Assembly: GCF_014654205.1 (NCBI RefSeq)
Contig: NZ_BNAW01000026.1
Location: forward strand, 1 to 64,000
Direction: 5' to 3'
DNA: 64,000 bases
From: Amycolatopsis bullii
GTDB taxonomy: Bacteria > Actinomycetota > Actinomycetes > Mycobacteriales > Pseudonocardiaceae
Position 1 is the stretch's first letter, and each line of letters starts with the position of its first letter. Below, in pieces: positions 41,467-51,133 of the stretch. The notes below the pieces were generated by a model, which worked only from the letters and a program-made list of their open reading frames with translations, was not told the origin of the DNA and did not search any database. The translations under genes and the position numbers were made by a program.

Positions 41467-42847
41467 TTCGGGGGAACGGCTCGGCGCCGACCTGCACCTG
41501 GAGCTGCCGGGTAGCGGCGGCAAGCGGGCCGCGCTCATCGCCGCCCTGCGGGACGCCGTCCGGGCCGGCCGGCTCGCCCCGGGCACCCGGCTGCCGCCGT
41601 ACCGGTCGCTGGCCGCGGACCTCGGGCTGGCCCGCAACACCGTCGCCGACGCCTACGCCGAGCTGGTCGCCGAAGGCTGGCTCACCGCCGTCCAGGGTTC
41701 CGGCACCCGCGTCGCCGAGCGCGCCGAGCCGCTGAAGCCGGTCCGAACCCCGAAAAAGGCGCCAGGAGCGCCGAAACCGGCGTACAACCTCCGGCAAGGA
41801 CAACCGGACGCGACGTCGTTCCCGCGCACCGAATGGCTCGCCGCCGCGCGACGGGCGCTGAACGTGGCTCCGCACGACGCCTTCGGTCCCGGCGATCCGC
41901 GCGGCCGCCCGGAACTGCGGGAAGCACTGGCCCAGTACCTCGCGCGGGCCCGGGGCGTGCGGACGTCACCGGAGCGGATCGTCGTGTGCTCGGGGGTCGC
42001 CCACGCCCTGCGGCTGCTGTTCCCGGCCGTGCTGCCGGGACCGCTCGCCGTGGAGTCCTACGGCCTCGCGTTCCACCGCTCGATCTTCGCCGCCGCCGGC
42101 GTGCGGACCATTCCGCTGGCCCTGGACGAACACGGCGCACGCGTCGAGGACCTCGACGTCCCGGCGGTGCTGCTGACGCCCGCCCACCAGTTCCCGACCG
42201 GCGGCCCGCTGCACCACGACCGCCGCACCGCGGTCGCCGGCCACGTCCGCGCGACCGGCGGGGTGCTCGTCGAGGACGACTACGACGGCGAGTTCCGCTA
42301 CGACCGCAAACCCGTCGGCGCGGTCCAGGGCCTCGACCCGGAGCACGTCGTCTACGCCGGTTCGGTGAGCAAGAGCCTCTCGCCCGCGGTGCGCCTCGGC
42401 TGGCTGGTGCTGCCCGGGCACCTCGTCGACCCCGTGCTCGCCGTGAAGGGCGAGCGCGAGGCGTGGGCGGGCGTGCTCGGCCAGCTCACCCTGGCCGAAT
42501 TCCTGGCTTCGGGCGGGTACGACCGGCACATCCGCCGGATACGCCAGCACTACCGCCGCCGGCGCGACCGGCTCGTCACGGCGCTCGCCGAGCGGGCACC
42601 GCACGTGACGCCGACCGGCATCGCCGCCGGGCTGCACGCCGTGCTCCGCCTCCCGCCGGGCACCGAAAACACCGCGCTGAAGGCGGCGGCCTGGCAAGGA
42701 CTGGCGCTCGACGGGCTGGCCGCCTTCCGGCACCCGGACAGTACTATGTCCACAATGGACGGCTTGGTCGTCGGCTACGCGGCCCCGCCCGAACACGCCT
42801 ACCCGGCGGCCCTCGACGCGCTGTGCCGCGCGCTGCCGCCCGCGTGA
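41447..42847 (+). CDS. MocR/PdxR-type regulator (GntR helix-turn-helix fused to aminotransferase fold)
   Basis: A 466-residue regulator. The GntR winged helix (about 20-85: RLPPYRSLAADLGLARNTVAD) is joined to a type I aminotransferase domain (about 110-465). PLP-site features are the Asp-Tyr segment EDDYDGEFRYD and the Schiff-base Lys in GSVSKSLSPAVRLGW. Many MocR proteins regulate vitamin B6 or amine genes. No pdxS or pdxT lies nearby; the divergent AhpD-MFS pair is the only obvious target. The GTG start is inferred from family alignment; TAGGGT at 41433-41438 may be its -10 element. Confidence 0.87.
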   Translation: MAKAWVNSGERLGADLHLELPGSGGKRAALIAALRDAVRAGRLAPGTRLPPYRSLAADLGLARNTVADAYAELVAEGWLTAVQGSGTRVAERAEPLKPVRTPKKAPGAPKPAYNLRQGQPDATSFPRTEWLAAARRALNVAPHDAFGPGDPRGRPELREALAQYLARARGVRTSPERIVVCSGVAHALRLLFPAVLPGPLAVESYGLAFHRSIFAAAGVRTIPLALDEHGARVEDLDVPAVLLTPAHQFPTGGPLHHDRRTAVAGHVRATGGVLVEDDYDGEFRYDRKPVGAVQGLDPEHVVYAGSVSKSLSPAVRLGWLVLPGHLVDPVLAVKGEREAWAGVLGQLTLAEFLASGGYDRHIRRIRQHYRRRRDRLVTALAERAPHVTPTGIAAGLHAVLRLPPGTENTALKAAAWQGLALDGLAAFRHPDSTMSTMDGLVVGYAAPPEHAYPAALDALCRALPPA

Positions 42848-42983
42848 GAGCACCGCGAACCGGCCGCACCCCGCCATTTCCTCACCGGCAGCTCACGTGC
42901 CGGCGGTGACGTTCTGCTTCCGGTACTGGCTTCCCGCGCACCCGGCTGGCAAGCTGCCAGCACCTCACGAGGAAGGACGTGCA

Positions 42984-44567
42984 TTGGCGGCACACCCGGC
43001 GCGGGCCCGGCGGATCGACGCACGGGTCGTCGTCCTGAGCGCGCTGCTGGTGGTCGCCCTGCTGGCGTGGGCCGGGGTCGACTACCTGAAGAACCGGCTG
43101 GCCGGGAGCGGCTGCGACACGACCACTCAGGTGCACCTCACGGCCGCGCCGGACATCGCGCCGGTGCTGACCGAGCTCGCCCGGACCGTCCCGGAGCGGG
43201 ACTGCTACGCCGTGGAGGTCACCGCCGGCCCGTCGACGGCCACCGCCACCGCCCTCGAGGCGAACGGCGCGAACGGCCCCGACGTCTGGGTGCCGGAGTC
43301 GAGCACCTGGCTGCTGCAGGCCCGCGACGGCGGCGCGTGGAACCTCCCCGAGTCCGGCCAGCCGGTGGCGAGCTCGCCGGTGGTGCTGGCGCTGACCGAA
43401 GACGTCGCGAAGAAAGCCGGCTGGCCGGCGAAGTCGCCGTCGTGGGCGGACGTGCTCGCGCGGAGTCCCGTCGGGCTGCCCGATCCGGGCCGGGACCCGG
43501 CCGCCATCGGCGCGCTGATCGGCCTGCAGCAGCTGACCAAAGACGCGCCCGACCCGGCGGCGGCGTTCACCGAGGAGATCCGCAAGCTGTCGGCGGTGAA
43601 GGAGCCGTACCCCGCTTGGCCGGCGTCGGAACAGTCGGTGCTGTCCCGCAAGCTCGTCGCCGCCTACCCCGCCGCCGGCGTCCCGAGCTTCGACTACCCG
43701 TACGTCGTGCTGCCACGGGCTTCGGAGGCCTCGCGCTCGGCGGCCGAGCGGTTCCTGCGGCTGCTGCTCGACCAGACCGCCACCAAGGCGTTCGCGGACG
43801 GCGGGTTCCGCACGCCGTCCGGGCAGCTGCTCGGCGAGCTCGGGTCCGGCAACACCCGCACCGACGCGGCGCCGCGCCCGGCCGGCCCGCCCGCGCCCGA
43901 AGCGATGTACGGCGTGCTCCAGGCGTGGGCCGGGGCGAACCTGAGCGCCCGCGTCCAGGTGCTGCTCGACGTGTCCGGCTCGATGGCCGCCACGGTGCCC
44001 GGCACCGGCCGCAGCCGGATGGCGCTGACGCTCGAAGCCGCGACGCAGGGGCTCGGGCTGTTCAAGCCGACCAGCGAGATCGGCCTCTGGCTGTTCTCGA
44101 CCAAGCTGGACGGCACCAAGGACTACAAGGAACTGCTGCCGATGCGCTCGATCGCCCAGCAGCTCGCCGCGGGCGGGGTGGCGACGCTGCAGGCGGTGAA
44201 GCCGAAGCCCGGCGGCGCGACCGGGCTGTACGACTCGATCCTCGCCGCGTACCAGAACGCCCGGCAGAGCTGGCAGCTCGGCCGGATCAACGTCGTCGTC
44301 GTGCTCACCGACGGCCGCAACGAGGACGACGACTCGATCGGGCTGCCCGGCCTGCTCGCCGAGCTCGGCCGGCTGCAGGACCCGCGGAAACCGCTGCCCG
44401 TGATCGGCATCGGCATCGGCCCGGACATCGATTCGAGCGAGCTGAAGCAGATCTCGGCCGCGACCGGCGGCGACTCTTTCACCACGCCGGACCCGCGCAA
44501 GATCTCCGACGTCTTCTACCAGGCACTGAGCAAGCTCATGTGCCAGCCGCCCGCCTGCAAGAAGTGA
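42984..44567 (+). CDS. Membrane-anchored substrate-binding/VWA fusion protein
   Basis: A 527-residue protein with one N-terminal TM (about 17-37) and a long exported part. Residues about 50-310 look like an extracellular solute-binding protein (HLTAAPDIAPVLTELAR; GPDVWVPESSTWLLQA). Residues about 330-520 are a von Willebrand A domain with a complete metal site: DVSGSM, the following Thr region, and LTDGRNEDDD. Such fusions occur in actinobacteria next to envelope genes; the ligand is unknown. The start is TTG 42984, with GAGGAAGGA 6 bases upstream. A gap of 9 bases separates it from the next membrane protein gene, so they are probably one operon. Confidence 0.8.
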   Translation: MAAHPARARRIDARVVVLSALLVVALLAWAGVDYLKNRLAGSGCDTTTQVHLTAAPDIAPVLTELARTVPERDCYAVEVTAGPSTATATALEANGANGPDVWVPESSTWLLQARDGGAWNLPESGQPVASSPVVLALTEDVAKKAGWPAKSPSWADVLARSPVGLPDPGRDPAAIGALIGLQQLTKDAPDPAAAFTEEIRKLSAVKEPYPAWPASEQSVLSRKLVAAYPAAGVPSFDYPYVVLPRASEASRSAAERFLRLLLDQTATKAFADGGFRTPSGQLLGELGSGNTRTDAAPRPAGPPAPEAMYGVLQAWAGANLSARVQVLLDVSGSMAATVPGTGRSRMALTLEAATQGLGLFKPTSEIGLWLFSTKLDGTKDYKELLPMRSIAQQLAAGGVATLQAVKPKPGGATGLYDSILAAYQNARQSWQLGRINVVVVLTDGRNEDDDSIGLPGLLAELGRLQDPRKPLPVIGIGIGPDIDSSELKQISAATGGDSFTTPDPRKISDVFYQALSKLMCQPPACKK

Positions 44568-44576
44568 GGGATCCCC

Positions 44577-46322
44577 GTGTTGGTGGAGATCGAAAAGCCC
44601 GCGCCACGGGTGACCCGAAGACCGTCCGCGCTGGTCTTCGCCGCGTTCGTGGCCGGGGTGGTGCCGTTCGTCTTCCACGCCTGGGCGGCGCTGCACGGCA
44701 ACTTCGCGCAGGACGACTTCGTCATGACCTACCGCGCGGCCTTCGCCGGGCCGTTCGACCTCGGCTACCTCTTCCAGGACTACCACGGGCACCTGATGCC
44801 CGGCGGGTTCTTCCTGGCGGCGGTGATGACGTGGTGGGCGCCGCTGAACTTCCCGCTCATGATGGCGCCGGTGCTGCTGATGCGGGCCGCGGCGACCGTG
44901 CTGTTCTGGTGCCTGCTGGTGCGCTGCTTCGGCCGCCGCTGGGCGATCCTCGTCCCGTTCACCGTGTTCACGGCGTCGACATTGCTGCTGGTCCCGACGC
45001 TGTGGTGGGCGTACGGCTCCCAGGTCGTCCCGGTGGTCCTGGCGGCTGCCGGTGCCCTGTACTGGCACGTCCGCTACCTGCGTGACGGCGGCCGGTGGTG
45101 GATCGGCACGTTCCTGTGGACGCTCTTCGGGCTCGCGTTCTACGAAAAAGCTGTGGTAGTTCCGGTGCTGCTGGCCGGGGTGACCGTCCTGCTCGGACAG
45201 TCCTTCCGGGACCGATGGCGCTACTGGGCGGGACACGCGGTGCTGCTCGCCGCGTTCGTCGCCGGTTACCTCGCGCTGACGTCGAGCCAGGTCACACCCG
45301 GCGGGCCGCCGATGACCGCCGGGACCGTCGCCGACCTGACCGGCCGGATGCTCGGCGACACCTTCCTGCCCGGGCTGGCCGGCGGGCCGTGGTCGGGGCC
45401 CGGTCCGGGCGCGACCTGGGCGCCCTCGCCGTTCGGGGTGGTGGTCCTGCTGATCGCCGCGGCCCTGGCACTGCTGGTGACCGGCGTGCGCGTGGGCGGC
45501 CGCCGGGCCTGGCGGGCGTGGGCGCTGCTCGGGCTGCTGTTCGCCGTGGACGTCGGGCTGCTGGCGGCGACGCGGCTGCGCGAAGTCGGCCCGGCCGCCG
45601 GGGACGACCCGCGGTACCTCGCCGAACTGGCGTTCGTGGCCGCCCTGTGCGGCGCTTTCGCTTTCCTGCAGCCGAACGGCACTGCGCCGTCCGGACGCAC
45701 CCGGGAGCGGCCGATCGCGCTGGTCGTGTGTGTGCTTCTGCTCGCCAGTTCCGTCGCCGGGTTTTCCCGGCTCGCCCCGGCGATGCGGTTCGACCGTTCC
45801 GGGCAGTACCTCGGGAACGTGCGCGCGGCCGTGGCGGAGGACCCCGATCTCGTCTTCTACGACAACTTCGTGCCGAACGACGTGGTCCACGAGTGGTTCG
45901 GCGCGGACTCGCAGGCGTCCCGGGTCGCCGGCCTGGTGCCCGGCACGCACTTCGACCAGCCGACGAACCGGATGCACCTGCTCGACGCGACCGGCACCCC
46001 GCACCTGATCACCGGTGTGGCCGCGGAGTCCCGCGGCCTGCCGGGACCGGTGCCGGACTGCGGGTACACGGTCGGCGAAACGCCGGTGAGCGTTCCGCTC
46101 GACAAACCGATGCTCGGCAGGCACCTGCTGAAGATCGACTACTTCACCCGTGACGGCGGGGAAGGGCTGGTCGACCGGACGCCGGTGTGGTTCCAGGCCG
46201 GGCTGCACTCGCTGTACCTGCCGGTGGACGGCCTCTTCGACCACATCGGCGTGCAGCTGTCGAACCCGGGCGCGCCGGTGTGCGTCGCGCGGGTCGAGGT
46301 CGGGAAGCCGGTGACTCAGTAG
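44577..46322 (+). CDS. Polytopic membrane protein, GT-C glycosyltransferase-like
   Basis: A 581-residue protein with about 10-11 membrane segments in the first 390 residues and an exported C-terminal domain. The first extracytoplasmic loop carries NFAQDDFVMTYR; an acidic Asp-Asp pair after TM1 is typical of GT-C enzymes that use polyprenyl-phosphate sugars. I infer transfer of a sugar onto an envelope glycan. No family name can be given safely. The GTG at 44577 has GAGGG 6 bases upstream. It follows the VWA gene closely and overlaps the convergent methyltransferase gene by 7 bases. Confidence 0.7.
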   Translation: MLVEIEKPAPRVTRRPSALVFAAFVAGVVPFVFHAWAALHGNFAQDDFVMTYRAAFAGPFDLGYLFQDYHGHLMPGGFFLAAVMTWWAPLNFPLMMAPVLLMRAAATVLFWCLLVRCFGRRWAILVPFTVFTASTLLLVPTLWWAYGSQVVPVVLAAAGALYWHVRYLRDGGRWWIGTFLWTLFGLAFYEKAVVVPVLLAGVTVLLGQSFRDRWRYWAGHAVLLAAFVAGYLALTSSQVTPGGPPMTAGTVADLTGRMLGDTFLPGLAGGPWSGPGPGATWAPSPFGVVVLLIAAALALLVTGVRVGGRRAWRAWALLGLLFAVDVGLLAATRLREVGPAAGDDPRYLAELAFVAALCGAFAFLQPNGTAPSGRTRERPIALVVCVLLLASSVAGFSRLAPAMRFDRSGQYLGNVRAAVAEDPDLVFYDNFVPNDVVHEWFGADSQASRVAGLVPGTHFDQPTNRMHLLDATGTPHLITGVAAESRGLPGPVPDCGYTVGETPVSVPLDKPMLGRHLLKIDYFTRDGGEGLVDRTPVWFQAGLHSLYLPVDGLFDHIGVQLSNPGAPVCVARVEVGKPVTQ

Positions 46323-47065
46323 GGGTCGTACGGGCTGTCGTGCCCGAGCAGCCGCGCGAGCGGCCGCAACCGCAGGCGCAGCAGCACCTTGACCACGACG
46401 TTGCGCAGGAACCACGGCAGCTGCGCCAGCACGCGCAGGCGGTCCGCCGTCGACGGTGGCGCCAGCCGGAACCGCGCCAGCGACGACGCCCGGTCCACAT
46501 AGGTGTACCGCCGTCCGAAGAGGACCTTCGCGATCGTGCCCAGCGTGACGCCGATCGAGGAGAAGCAGTCGTGGACCAGGATTTCCGCGCCCGGCGGCAG
46601 GTGTGCCGACCAGCGCAGGTCGTCGGTGTAGGTCCAGTAGTCGTGCTTGCCGTCGATGTAAAGCAGCTGTATGGGCCGATCCCAGTCAGGGCGCAGTTTC
46701 GTGCTGTAACCGGCGACGAGTTCGACGACGTCGTCCAGCCCGGCTTGGCGGATGTTGCGCTCGAACAGCCGGCGCGTCGGCGATCCGCCGAACAGGCGGC
46801 CGTCCACGAAGGGGTCGACGGCGATCACCGTGGCGCCGGCCGTGCGCGCCGCCGCGCCGAGGACGATCGTGGATCTGCCCTGGTGGCTGCCGATTTCCAG
46901 GACGACATCGCCCTTCTCCAGGCGGCACACGGCGTCCCACAGCGCTTCGCCCTGGGCGCGCGTCATCCAGCCCTTGACCGGCTCGGCCAGAGCCCAGGCA
47001 TCGTCGAAGGAGATGGCGCACCTGCCTGAGGTCGGGAACTGTGTCTCCAGCAAAACTGTCGGCAC
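46316..47065 (-). CDS. Class I SAM-dependent methyltransferase (Methyltransf_24-like)
   Basis: A 249-residue protein. The Rossmann core is LEIGSHQGRSTIVLGAAART, then VIAVDPF; a later acidic motif reads LLYIDGKHDYWTYTDDL, and HDCF follows. This arrangement is found in cephalosporin-hydroxylase-like or Methyltransf_24 proteins near polysaccharide genes. The C-terminus is basic and amphipathic and may touch the membrane. I place the start at GTG 47065; the frame remains open for 1.2 kb upstream only as antisense of aftD. It is divergent from aftD with 33 bases between the start codons. Confidence 0.75.
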   Translation of the reverse strand: MPTVLLETQFPTSGRCAISFDDAWALAEPVKGWMTRAQGEALWDAVCRLEKGDVVLEIGSHQGRSTIVLGAAARTAGATVIAVDPFVDGRLFGGSPTRRLFERNIRQAGLDDVVELVAGYSTKLRPDWDRPIQLLYIDGKHDYWTYTDDLRWSAHLPPGAEILVHDCFSSIGVTLGTIAKVLFGRRYTYVDRASSLARFRLAPPSTADRLRVLAQLPWFLRNVVVKVLLRLRLRPLARLLGHDSPYDPY

Positions 47066-47085
47066 ATGGTAGCCAGGTTTCGGCC

Positions 47086-47099
47086 TAGTATCTACCGGA
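47086..47099 (+). promoter_or_regulatory. -10 element of a possibly leaderless aftD mRNA
   Basis: TAGTAT (47086-47091) fits the actinobacterial -10 pattern and lies 7 bases before the ATG at 47099, with no ribosome site in between. A leaderless transcript is inferred. No good -35 element is visible. Confidence 0.4.
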
Positions 47100-50000
47100 T
47101 GGTAACCGCCACCCGCGAACGGTCCCGGGACGACGCCCCGCCCTCCGGCGGCGCCCGGAAGTTTTCGGTGGGCGCGTTCTTCCGCCGGCCCAGCACGTGG
47201 ATCGTGCTGGCGTTGACCACGTTGTCGTTCCTGCAGATGCCGGGGAAGACGACGTTCGACACCAAACTGGACCTCGCCGTCGACCCGCTCGCCTTCCTCG
47301 GGCGCGCCCTGCACCTGTGGAACCCCCAGGCCACCGCGGGGGAACTGCAGAACCAGGCGTACGGCTACCTGTTCCCGATGGGGCCGTTCTTCGCCCTGTG
47401 CCAGGCCGTCGGCATGCCGGCGTGGATCGCGCAACGGCTGTGGGGCGCGGTCCTGCTCTCGGCCGCGTTCGGCGGCGCGCTGCTGCTGGCGCGGGCGATG
47501 AAGATCGGCACCGAGCGCACGCGGCTGATCGGCGCGCTCGGCTACGCGCTCGCGCCGCGCATGCTGACCGAAATCGGCGGCCTGTCCGCGGAAATGCTGC
47601 CCGCGGTGCTGCTGCCGTGGGTGCTGGTGCCGCTCGTGCGGGCCGGGGCGATCGGCTCGCCGCGGCGGGCCGCCGGGCTGTCCGCGCTGGCCGTGCTGGG
47701 CATGGGCGGCGTCAACGGCGCGATGGTGGTGATGGCGCTCGTCCTGCCGGGACTGTGGCTGCTGACCCGCCGGTGGACGCGGGCGCACGTCGAACTGGTG
47801 CTGTGGTGGTTCGTCTTCGTCGTCGGGGCGACGCTGTGGTGGATCCTGCCGCTGCTGCTGCTCGGCGAGTACAGCCTGCCGTTCCTGGACTACATCGAGT
47901 CCGCGACGAACACCACCGCGCCGATGTCGCTGTTCGAGGTGCTGCGCGGGACCAACCAGTGGGTCGCCTACGTCGTGCAGGGCACGCCGTGGTGGCCGGG
48001 CGGCTGGTCGCTGATCGACAACCCGGTCCTGATGCTCGCCACCGGGCTCGTCGCCGGCGTCGGCCTGTTCGGGCTGACCCGGCGCGGCCTGCCCGAACGG
48101 CGGTTCCTCGTGCTCGGCGTCGTCACCGGGCTGACCCTGCTGACCATCGGCTACGTCGGCTCGCTCGACAGCCCGCTCGCCGAGCAGGTCCGGCACCTGC
48201 TCGACGGGCCGCTCGCCCCGCTGCGCAACGTGCACAAGTTCGAGCCGGTGCTGCGGCTGCCGCTGATGCTGGCGTTCGTGCACGGCATCGCCGGCCCGGT
48301 TCCGGTGAAGTCCGTGCGCCGGTTCCTGCGGCCCGCGCTGGGCCTGCTGCTGGTGCTGGTGATGGCCGCGCCGGCGTGGCTGCTGAACCTGCGCTCCGGC
48401 CCGGGCTGGGACGCGGTGCCCGGCTACTGGTACGACGCGATGGGTTACGTCGCCAAGGCGGATCCGAACGCGCGGACGCTGCTGCTGCCGGCCACCGGGT
48501 TCGGCGAGTACGAGTGGGGCCGCACGGTCGACGAGCCCGCGCAGGCGATCGCGCGGAGCCCGTGGGCGGTCCGCAACCAGGTGCCGCTGGGCTCCGAGGG
48601 GAACACGCGGCTGATGGACTCCGTGGACGCGGCGCTCGCCGACGGCCGCGGCGACCCCGGGCTCGCCGCGCTGCTCGCGCGCTCCGGGTACCGGTTCCTG
48701 CTGCTGCGCAACGACATCGACCGCGAGCGGACCGCCGCCCCGCCCGTCGCGACCCTGCGGGCCGGGCTGGCCGGCTCACCGGGCATCGCGAAGGCGGCCG
48801 AGTTCGGCCCCCTCGAGGTCTACGAGGTGCGCAAGCCGGTGCTGCTCGCCACCGCGACGTCCACAACGGACGTCCCGACGGTCAGCGGCGGCCCGGAGAA
48901 TTTGCTGCCGCTGATCGACTCCGGCCAGCTCGACCCGGCGACGCCAACGGTGCTCACCGGCGACGGCGGGTCGCCGGGCGGCCCGCGGCTGGTGACCGAC
49001 GGCCTGCGCCGGGCCGAGCGGAACGTCGGCGGCGTCCGCGACAACCTCAGCCAGACCCTGACCGCGGGCGAGGCCTACCGCCAGCAGCGCGCGGCGGGCG
49101 ACCTGCTGCCGTTCCCCGGGCCGGAGCACCAGACCGTGGCCGCCTACCGGGGCATCCGCTCGGTGACCGCGTCGACCGCGGCGTCGTTCGCCGACGCCTT
49201 CGGCGGGTCCGATCCCTCGCACCAGCCGTTCGCGGCGATCGACGGCGACCCGCGCACGGCGTGGCACTCGTCGTCGTTCACCGGGCCGATCGGCCAGTGG
49301 CTCGAGGTCGAACTGGACACCCCGCGCCTGGTGACCTCGGTGAACCTGCAGCTGGTGGACGACCTGCGGGTGGGCTGGCCCGCCACGAGGATCCGGATCA
49401 CCACCGACAACGGCTCGGTCGACCAGCCGGTGATCCGCGGCGCCGGGCCGCACGAGTACTCCGTCGCCGGCGGCGTCACCCGCAAGGTGCGGATCACGCT
49501 GCTGTCGCTGGTGGTCGGGCGGCAGGACGGCAACGTCGGCGTCGCGGAGCTGCAGATCCCCGGTACCGAACCGCAGCGAGCCCTGGAAGTGCCCGCCGAC
49601 CTGCCGACCGGGCCGGCGCCCGGGTTCGCGTTCACGCGCGGCCCGCAGCCGCGGTACGCCTGCCTGCCCCTCGGTGCGGCCGTGCGGTGCGACGCCGCCG
49701 CGGCCCGCGACGGCGAAGAACCCGACGGCATCCGGCGGCTGTTCAGCACCCCGGCCGAGCAGACGTACCTGGTCGGCGGCACGGTGCTGCCGGCGGGCGG
49801 TGGCCGCAACCCGGTGTCGCTGCCCGGGGTCACCGTGGCGTCGACGTCCCAGCTGGGCGGCGACCCGGCGGCCGCGGGGTTCGCGGCCGTGGACGGCGAT
49901 CCCGGCACGACGTGGCGGCCCGACGTCACCGACCTGCGGCCGGCGCTGACGCTCGGGTGGGCGGCACCGAAGCGGATTTCGGGGCTGCACATCGCGGTTT

Positions 50001-51109
50001 CGCCGTCGAGCGGGGCGCGGGCGCCGCGGCAGGTGCAGCTGGTGGGCCGGTCGGCGACGCGGACCGTGCAGCTCGACGCGGGCGGGTCCGCGTCCTTCGA
50101 GCCACTGGACACCGACCAGCTGCAGCTCGTGCTGCCGGGCGACGACGACGATCCCGCGGCGCGCGCGGTGGTGGGCATCGGCAGCCTCACGCTGTCCGGC
50201 AGCGACGGCCTGCTCCCCGCGCCGGACCCGGCGTTCACGGTGCCGTGCGGCGCCGGGCCGAACGTCCACCTGGACGGGCTCGACTACCGGACGTCGGTGC
50301 AGGGCAAGCTGTCCGACATCACCGCGCACCGGCCCCTGTCCCTGGGGATGTGCCGCGATTCCGAGGGCGGCATCGCGCTGCCGGCCGGCGGGCACGAGCT
50401 GCGGACGGACCGGTCGGAGTCGTTCGTGGTCCAGGACCTCTGGCTGCGCCCGGCGGGTGACGCGGCGCCGCCGGTCCACCGCGCGGTGCAGGTGGGCGAC
50501 TGGGACGCGGCGTCGCGGTCGGTGACGGTGGGGCCGGGTGCGGAGGCGGTGCTGGCCGTCCCGGAGAACGCGAACGCCGGCTGGACGGCCACTTTGGACG
50601 GTCAGCAGCTGACCCGCACCCGCGTGGACGGCTGGCAGCAGGCGTGGATCGTCCCGGCGGGCGCGGGCGGGGTGGTGTCGCTGTCGTTCACCCCGGACGC
50701 GCACTACCGGCTGAGCCTGCTGATCGGCGCGGCGGCGGTGCTGGTGTTGCTGGCGGGCGTGGCGTGGCCGGCGCGCCGGCGCCGGTTCACGATCTCGGCG
50801 GGCGGTGCTGCGACACCGGTCGTGCTGATCGGGTTGCTGGTGGCGCTGGGCGGGATGCTGCCGGTGGTGCTGCTGATCGCCTGCCTGCTGGCCCGCCAGT
50901 TCTCGGAGCGGGCCCCGAGGTACCTGGCGTTCGGCGGCATGGCGCTGGCGGCGGCCGTGTCGGTGACGGGGCGGATCCTGGGCCACGGCCAGGACTGGGC
51001 GTACGGCCCGGTCACGCAGGCAGCGCTCCTGCTGGCCGCGGCCGCGACGGTGGCGACGTGCGTGGACTGGTTCGTCCGCAAGGAAAACCCCACCGAGCCG
51101 ACCGCCTGA
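47099..51109 (+). CDS. aftD: Alpha-(1->3)-arabinofuranosyltransferase AftD
   Basis: A very large membrane GT-C enzyme that branches arabinan of arabinogalactan using decaprenyl-phosphoryl-arabinose. The 1336-residue protein has about 10 membrane segments in the first 450 residues, with the family segments LQNQAYGYLFPMGPFFALC and GYALAPRMLTEIGGLSAEML. A long exported region contains carbohydrate-binding, F5/8-type beta-sandwich modules (near residues 700-850 and 900-1030: AIDGDPRTAWHSSSF and AVDGDPGTTWRPDV). A C-terminal membrane bundle follows. Its size fits mycobacterial AftD (about 1400). ATG 47099 is preferred over an in-frame ATG at 47066, which overlaps the divergent gene. Neighbours are all envelope-related. 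Confidence 0.9.
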   Translation: MVTATRERSRDDAPPSGGARKFSVGAFFRRPSTWIVLALTTLSFLQMPGKTTFDTKLDLAVDPLAFLGRALHLWNPQATAGELQNQAYGYLFPMGPFFALCQAVGMPAWIAQRLWGAVLLSAAFGGALLLARAMKIGTERTRLIGALGYALAPRMLTEIGGLSAEMLPAVLLPWVLVPLVRAGAIGSPRRAAGLSALAVLGMGGVNGAMVVMALVLPGLWLLTRRWTRAHVELVLWWFVFVVGATLWWILPLLLLGEYSLPFLDYIESATNTTAPMSLFEVLRGTNQWVAYVVQGTPWWPGGWSLIDNPVLMLATGLVAGVGLFGLTRRGLPERRFLVLGVVTGLTLLTIGYVGSLDSPLAEQVRHLLDGPLAPLRNVHKFEPVLRLPLMLAFVHGIAGPVPVKSVRRFLRPALGLLLVLVMAAPAWLLNLRSGPGWDAVPGYWYDAMGYVAKADPNARTLLLPATGFGEYEWGRTVDEPAQAIARSPWAVRNQVPLGSEGNTRLMDSVDAALADGRGDPGLAALLARSGYRFLLLRNDIDRERTAAPPVATLRAGLAGSPGIAKAAEFGPLEVYEVRKPVLLATATSTTDVPTVSGGPENLLPLIDSGQLDPATPTVLTGDGGSPGGPRLVTDGLRRAERNVGGVRDNLSQTLTAGEAYRQQRAAGDLLPFPGPEHQTVAAYRGIRSVTASTAASFADAFGGSDPSHQPFAAIDGDPRTAWHSSSFTGPIGQWLEVELDTPRLVTSVNLQLVDDLRVGWPATRIRITTDNGSVDQPVIRGAGPHEYSVAGGVTRKVRITLLSLVVGRQDGNVGVAELQIPGTEPQRALEVPADLPTGPAPGFAFTRGPQPRYACLPLGAAVRCDAAAARDGEEPDGIRRLFSTPAEQTYLVGGTVLPAGGGRNPVSLPGVTVASTSQLGGDPAAAGFAAVDGDPGTTWRPDVTDLRPALTLGWAAPKRISGLHIAVSPSSGARAPRQVQLVGRSATRTVQLDAGGSASFEPLDTDQLQLVLPGDDDDPAARAVVGIGSLTLSGSDGLLPAPDPAFTVPCGAGPNVHLDGLDYRTSVQGKLSDITAHRPLSLGMCRDSEGGIALPAGGHELRTDRSESFVVQDLWLRPAGDAAPPVHRAVQVGDWDAASRSVTVGPGAEAVLAVPENANAGWTATLDGQQLTRTRVDGWQQAWIVPAGAGGVVSLSFTPDAHYRLSLLIGAAAVLVLLAGVAWPARRRRFTISAGGAATPVVLIGLLVALGGMLPVVLLIACLLARQFSERAPRYLAFGGMALAAAVSVTGRILGHGQDWAYGPVTQAALLLAAAATVATCVDWFVRKENPTEPTA

Positions 51110-51133
51110 CCCCGCGATCCGCCAGACCCGGAT

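Noticed and set aside
42748..42760. DnaA boxes marking a replication origin
   Set aside because: The GTCCACA-like sites are scattered singly inside genes, without clustering, AT-rich DNA or dnaA/dnaN nearby.
42882..46415. 1177-codon open frame on the minus strand
   Set aside because: It is a shadow of the VWA and GT-C genes, with no domain, no ribosome site and a biased composition.
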